Shown here: piece after piece, positions 7,219 to 9,758 of the stretch
Layout of the letters: each line of letters begins with the position of its first letter
How positions within the stretch are numbered: position 1 is the first letter of the stretch
DNA from: an uncultured Pleurocapsa sp.
GTDB taxonomy: Bacteria; Cyanobacteriota; Cyanobacteriia; Cyanobacteriales; Xenococcaceae
DNA length: 9,758 nt
NCBI GenBank assembly: GCA_937884735.1
Contig: CAKZYI010000359.1
Span: 1-9,758, forward strand
Reading direction: 5' to 3'
Made by a program: the position numbers and the translations under genes
Notes under the pieces: model-generated
The model's database searches: none
Seen by the model: only the letters and a program-made list of their open reading frames with translations
What the model was told of the DNA's origin: nothing

Positions 7219-7267
7219 GATTTTGACTAATTTTTATTGATATATCTGATACTTTCTCTTATTCCAT

Positions 7268-7273
7268 ACTATA
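7268..7273 (-). promoter_or_regulatory. Candidate -10 box for the multi-component regulator
   Basis: Read on the minus strand this is TATAGT, about 50 bp before the GTG at 7218. It sits next to a 12-bp A/T palindrome (TTTTTTAAAAAA, 7275-7286) that would be strongly curved or flexible. No good -35 is seen. The 102-bp gap between the secreted-protein gene and the regulator leaves both an independent promoter and read-through possible. Confidence 0.25.
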
Positions 7274-7320
7274 GTTTTTTAAAAAAATAAGCATTAGATA
7301 GCTATTAGTTAGTAGCTGAT

Positions 7321-7680
7321 TCAATCGTGCAACAATTCATACTGAGAATTGCTAGATTCAAATCTATAAGACTGTTGTGGCAGTTTTATTTGTTCAGTTA
7401 AAGCAGGATCTATTTGTAGCAAATTATCGTTAAGATAGTTTTCTAGATCGATAAAAATCTCTAGTTCTTTTTCAAACTGTTCTCTTCCTAACTGAAAAAA
7501 ATCTTGGGATTGAGTGGGCGTAAATAAGCCATTGATCAAATCAAAGCCAAGATTATTTTGTGCCATAACTGTTTTAACATCAGACATTGTTAAAATTGCG
7601 ATCGCTAGTACCAGGGAATTGACCCCATAAATATTCAAATATATGGTCTTTTTTCTCACTTTATTTGCTTTAATGATCAT
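7321..7680 (-). CDS. Small predicted secreted protein
   Basis: A 119-residue protein with a classic N-terminal signal peptide: a basic n-region (K4-K11), a hydrophobic core (about 18-31) and a likely signal peptidase I site VMA|QN after A40. The mature part (about 79 residues) is acidic and glutamine-rich, with a helical stretch DFFQLGREQFEKELEIF (60-76) and no cysteine, so no disulfide or lipobox is expected. It would act in the periplasm, lumen or outside the cell. I do not recognise the family; the FF-x-x-G-x-x-x-F-E pattern seems familiar from small secreted cyanobacterial proteins, but I cannot name one. The start is ATG at 7680. The start of the divergent VTT gene is only 26 bp away. 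It lies 102 bp upstream of the multi-component regulator on the same strand and could share its transcript. Only a weak 5-bp stem (7300-7317) is seen downstream. Confidence 0.72.
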   Translation of the reverse strand: MIIKANKVRKKTIYLNIYGVNSLVLAIAILTMSDVKTVMAQNNLGFDLINGLFTPTQSQDFFQLGREQFEKELEIFIDLENYLNDNLLQIDPALTEQIKLPQQSYRFESSNSQYELLHD

Positions 7681-7706
7681 TTATTTATAGTAAATCTAAT
7701 AACTGA

Positions 7707-8384
7707 GTGTCCCTACCAACAAAGTTTAAATATAATCTTTTTCTACTGACGATCGCTGGCATTCTTGCTACTGCTGTAGGAGTGATTATTATCGATCAAA
7801 TAGATCGCCAATATTTACAAAACTGGCTAACAGAAATGGGCTTTTTGGCTCCAGTCGTATATATTATTTTCTACACTCTATCTACTCTGCTTATATTCCC
7901 TTCTACACCTTTAAATTTGACAGGTGGGGCAATATTTGGTGTTTGGTGGGGAAGGCTATGGACAACTATCGCAGCACTAATAGCTGCGATCGCCGCTTTT
8001 GCTTTCACTCGAACTATTGGTCAGCAATTCATTAGCCACAAGCTTGCAGGAAAATGGGAAGCCATTGATGGAGAGATTCGTCAAGGTGGCTTATTTTATA
8101 TGTTTGCAATTCGCTTATTGCCAATCATTACCTATGGCTTGGTTAATTTTGCCGCACGTATGACTTCTATTAAGATCTAAGATTATTTTGTTGGCACTCT
8201 TTATGGTACTTTAACAGGAGTTCTACCCTTTGTAATGATGGGGGCGGGTATTACCCAGCTTTCCCAAGGTAATATAGTTCCTTTGATGTGTGCTTTTGGT
8301 TTAACAGGAATTGTCGTTGCTGGTGCGACTTGGTATCGCCGTCGCCGCCAAGCCCCTCGACCTAAAAAAAGCGATCGCCTTTAA
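7707..8384 (+). pseudogene. TVP38/TMEM64 (VTT) membrane protein, in-frame stop
   Basis: This reads as a DedA-like VTT-domain integral membrane protein of about 225 codons with a TAA at codon 158 (8178-8180). Before the stop: an N-terminal membrane segment (about 11-30), the motif FPSTPLNLTGGAIFGVWWG (64-82), a hydrophobic stretch (about 84-100) and the signature FYMFAIRLLPIITYGLVNFA (130-149). After the stop the same frame continues for 67 codons with DYFVGTLYGTLTGVLPFVMM, a final membrane segment and a basic tail RRRR...KKSDRL, which is exactly the expected C-terminus. There is no frameshift. One substitution (for example AAA to TAA at 8178) would explain it. It could be a recent pseudogene, a sequencing error, or a truncated 157-residue product. 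The GTG start is fixed by an in-frame TGA immediately before it. VTT proteins are linked to lipid scrambling or membrane homeostasis. The last codons overlap the terminator of the convergent DoxX gene. Confidence 0.85.
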
Positions 8385-8400
8385 CATGTAAAAGCGATCG
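8364..8400 (-). terminator. HIP1-built terminator of the DoxX gene
   Basis: On the minus strand, CGATCGC (complement of 8394-8400) pairs with GCGATCG (complement of 8372-8378). The stem is extended by a G-U pair and four A-U pairs to 12 bp around a 5-base loop. A C and seven U residues follow (complement of aaaaaaa, 8364-8370). This is a textbook intrinsic terminator for the DoxX message, whose stop codon is about 23 bp before it. The left arm is a HIP1 octamer (8371-8378), and the U-run lies inside the last coding codons of the opposite VTT gene. Confidence 0.75.
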
Positions 8401-8422
8401 TCTAAAATTATCTTATAAGTTT

Positions 8423-8956
8423 CTATTTGCTAGCAACTTTGGTTGCTTCCGTTGAATTGAAGCTTTTTTCTAAAAGCATAATTCTTTTTGCTTGAGCAGA
8501 TAAAACAGATTTATCTAATAGGTTGGTAATCAAAGCGTCGGTTGAAAACAAACCCGCACCGTTGATAGTAAAAAATAGGAAACAAGCTGCATAAATTGCA
8601 GACAGCTCTAGGTAAGGAATACTTAAACCAGCTACTGAAACGTGGTGATACATTGCCACACACATAGTAGAGAATAAACCAAGCGCAGCAGGTCTAGTAA
8701 ACAAACCAAGGATTAATAGTGGCGCACCAATTAGCTCGGTAAATGCAGCAACGTAGCTAAAGAAAATGGGGAATGGTAAGCCAATATAAGCTACATAAGC
8801 CTCTGCAAAGCTTTCGATGTTTGCTAGTTTATCTGTACCATTATGAATCATTACGATTCCCACTACGGCTCTAAGAATAGCCCAAGAGGTTTGCTGCCAG
8901 AAGTCAGGCGAGATGTTCGGACGGAAAATTTTAGTAATTAGAGGATTAGCTGACAT
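8423..8956 (-). CDS. DoxX family membrane protein
   Basis: A 177-residue protein with four predicted membrane helices: about 23-40 (WAILRAVVGIVMIHNGTDKL begins here), 63-85, 90-106 and 116-136. The first helix ends in the H-N-G-x-x-K-L pattern of the DoxX superfamily, and a Gly/Pro-rich turn, LGLFTRPAAL (83-92), joins helices 2 and 3. DoxX-type proteins sit in the cytoplasmic membrane and have been tied to quinone-linked oxidoreduction and oxidative-stress complexes in other bacteria; the substrate here is unknown. The C-terminal tail (about 145-177) is polar and cytoplasmic-like. I chose the ATG at 8956 because the text upstream of it looks like translated AT-rich leader. The frame also offers an ATG at 9034, preceded 8 bp upstream by AAAGAG, which would add 26 hydrophobic residues. 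That alternative is credible because of its ribosome site. Convergent with the VTT gene. Confidence 0.83.
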   Translation of the reverse strand: MSANPLITKIFRPNISPDFWQQTSWAILRAVVGIVMIHNGTDKLANIESFAEAYVAYIGLPFPIFFSYVAAFTELIGAPLLILGLFTRPAALGLFSTMCVAMYHHVSVAGLSIPYLELSAIYAACFLFFTINGAGLFSTDALITNLLDKSVLSAQAKRIMLLEKSFNSTEATKVASK

Positions 8957-9144
8957 ATGATTGCTGAAATATAAAACAATAAAATTTACGAAATCTAAAT
9001 AATATGAGACAAAAGATAAATGTAGATTCAACATCGTCAAAACTCTTTAGAGTATTAGTTTTAAGTGATTGAACAATCTATTTTCGATATGAGACTTAAT
9101 TTTTTAGAAATCGCTTACTTAAAACTTAACGTATTTTCTATAAG

Positions 9145-9158
9145 AAAAGTTAACTTTT
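9145..9158. promoter_or_regulatory. 14-bp perfect palindrome upstream of tpiA
   Basis: AAAAGTTAACTTTT is a perfect 14-bp palindrome centred on GTTAAC, 140-153 bp upstream of the tpiA start. It overlaps a second dyad, TTTTCT-ATA-AGAAAA (9134-9148). Its symmetry suits a dimeric regulator, but the A/T content makes chance symmetry easier. It does not match the NtcA consensus GTA-N8-TAC. Confidence 0.3.
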
Positions 9159-9171
9159 TTTAAAAAAATAT

Positions 9172-9212
9172 ATATTTACATCAAAAATAAGATTTGGTAG
9201 GGATGTAAATAT
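9172..9212. promoter_or_regulatory. 11-bp inverted repeat upstream of tpiA
   Basis: ATATTTACATC (9172-9182) and GATGTAAATAT (9202-9212) are perfectly complementary arms separated by 19 bp, with centres 30 bp (about three helical turns) apart. They lie 86-126 bp before the tpiA start. The geometry suits two binding sites on the same face of the helix, or a leader hairpin if transcription starts upstream. The regulator is unknown. Confidence 0.4.
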
Positions 9213-9297
9213 TAGTCTCATTTTTCATAATCTAGCCTTAACTCCCCACAAAGCCTTAAACTGAGGTTTGCAGATAATTTAAGATGTTTTTTAGATT

Positions 9298-9758
9298 GTG
9301 CGAAAAATAGTTATTGCTGGAAATTGGAAAATGCACAAAAATCAGGCTGAGTCCTTGGCTTTTGTGGAAAAATTTAAATCAGAAGTTGAAAATACCGTTG
9401 AAGGTAGAGAAATTGTTTTGTGTGCGCCATTTACTTCTTTGACCGTTATGTCTAAGAATTTGCATGGCGGAAGGATAATGCTAGGAGCGCAAAATATTCA
9501 TTGGGAAGTACAAGGAGCTTACACTGGAGAAATCTCAGGCGATATGCTTCAAGAGATTGGGGTAAGCTATGTCATTGTCGGACATAGTGAAAGAAGACAA
9601 TACTTTGGAGAAACAGACAAAACAGTAAATTTGCGACTCAAAGCTGCTCAAAAATCTAGATTTAGACCAATTCTCTGTGTTGGTGAAACCAAAGAGCAGA
9701 GAGATGCTGGAGAAACAGAAAATATTATTATCAGCCAGCTAGAAAATGGTTTGGTTGG
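9298..9758 (+). CDS. tpiA: Triosephosphate isomerase, 5' part
   Basis: The first 153 codons of triosephosphate isomerase, which interconverts dihydroxyacetone phosphate and glyceraldehyde 3-phosphate in glycolysis, gluconeogenesis and the Calvin cycle, in the cytoplasm. Visible signatures are AGNWKMH (7-13) with catalytic N9 and K11, LGAQNIHWEVQGAYTGE (62-78), the electrophilic histidine H96 in VIVGHSERRQYFGE (92-105), and PILCVGE (124-130). The catalytic glutamate and the phosphate-binding loop 6 lie beyond the window edge; the full protein should be about 240-250 residues. The start is GTG at 9298; an in-frame TAG at 9292-9294 rules out anything longer, and the protein begins VRKIVIAGNWK as expected. 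No Shine-Dalgarno is evident. It is divergent from the DoxX gene, with an inverted-repeat-rich leader. Nothing in the sequence shown looks broken. Confidence 0.97.
   Translation, partial: MRKIVIAGNWKMHKNQAESLAFVEKFKSEVENTVEGREIVLCAPFTSLTVMSKNLHGGRIMLGAQNIHWEVQGAYTGEISGDMLQEIGVSYVIVGHSERRQYFGETDKTVNLRLKAAQKSRFRPILCVGETKEQRDAGETENIIISQLENGLV

Larger units (their letters stand above)
885..8378. repeat. HIP1 octamers (GCGATCGC), at least fourteen copies
   Basis: Perfect copies start at 885, 1539, 1734, 2280, 3519, 4193, 4357, 5575, 5890, 5915, 6825, 7598, 7985 and 8371, along with many one-base variants. Almost all lie inside coding regions, on either strand. This over-representation is the HIP1 signature of many cyanobacterial genomes and is the main sequence evidence for the host group. 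The copy at 8371 has been recruited into a terminator. Confidence 0.9.
9041..9297. other. Divergent DoxX/tpiA promoter region
   Basis: This 257-bp, very AT-rich spacer (or 341 bp if DoxX starts at 8956) must hold promoters for both DoxX and tpiA. I see no -35/-10 pair good enough to call for either. It does contain a 14-bp palindrome (9145-9158), an overlapping TTTTCT-ATA-AGAAAA hairpin (9134-9148) and an 11-bp inverted repeat (9172-9212). No HIP1 site occurs in it. Confidence 0.5.

Noticed and set aside
1..9758. CRISPR arrays, tRNA or rRNA genes, insertion sequences, phage or defence genes
   Set aside because: I looked for regularly spaced repeats, cloverleaf ends, transposase motifs and terminal inverted repeats and saw none.

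Overview
The window comes from a cyanobacterium, probably a coccoid or filamentous lineage rich in HIP1. At least fourteen perfect copies of the octamer GCGATCGC occur in under 10 kb, where random sequence would give about one per 65 kb. The gene content agrees: a DUF2949 protein, a CBS/PAS/GAF histidine kinase and a giant multi-receiver transcriptional regulator. The DNA is AT-rich. Several starts are non-ATG (TTG or GTG), and Shine-Dalgarno sequences are mostly absent.

Layout: positions 1-336 are non-coding and hold two palindromes and a strong minus-strand terminator. A small zinc-ribbon protein follows (minus, 337-534). Next are a stand-alone CheY-like receiver (plus, 762-1145) and a 1081-residue soluble histidine kinase (minus, 1218-4463), which converge on a short terminator. 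After a 342-bp divergent intergenic stretch come two tightly spaced plus-strand genes, DUF2949 and an unrecognised 133-residue protein (4806-5398). They run head-on into a 601-residue regulator, REC-wHTH-HPt-pseudoREC-REC (minus, 5413-7218). Behind that regulator is a small predicted secreted protein (minus, 7321-7680). Its start lies only 26 bp from that of a divergent TVP38/TMEM64 (VTT) membrane protein gene, which carries an in-frame stop codon (plus, 7707-8384). A DoxX-family membrane protein (minus, 8423-8956) ends at a HIP1-built terminator overlapping the last codons of the VTT gene. The window closes with the first 153 codons of tpiA (plus, 9298-9758).

Functionally, about two thirds of the window is two-component signalling: one kinase with no receiver of its own, one lone receiver, and one DNA-binding regulator carrying its own HPt and extra receivers. 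Together these could form a complete phosphorelay, but that is inference from adjacency. The membrane genes and tpiA look like unrelated housekeeping or accessory neighbours. I found no tRNA, rRNA, CRISPR array, transposase or phage gene. The observations most worth a second look are the interrupted VTT gene, the composite regulator, the unrecognised gene after DUF2949, and the inverted repeats upstream of tpiA.
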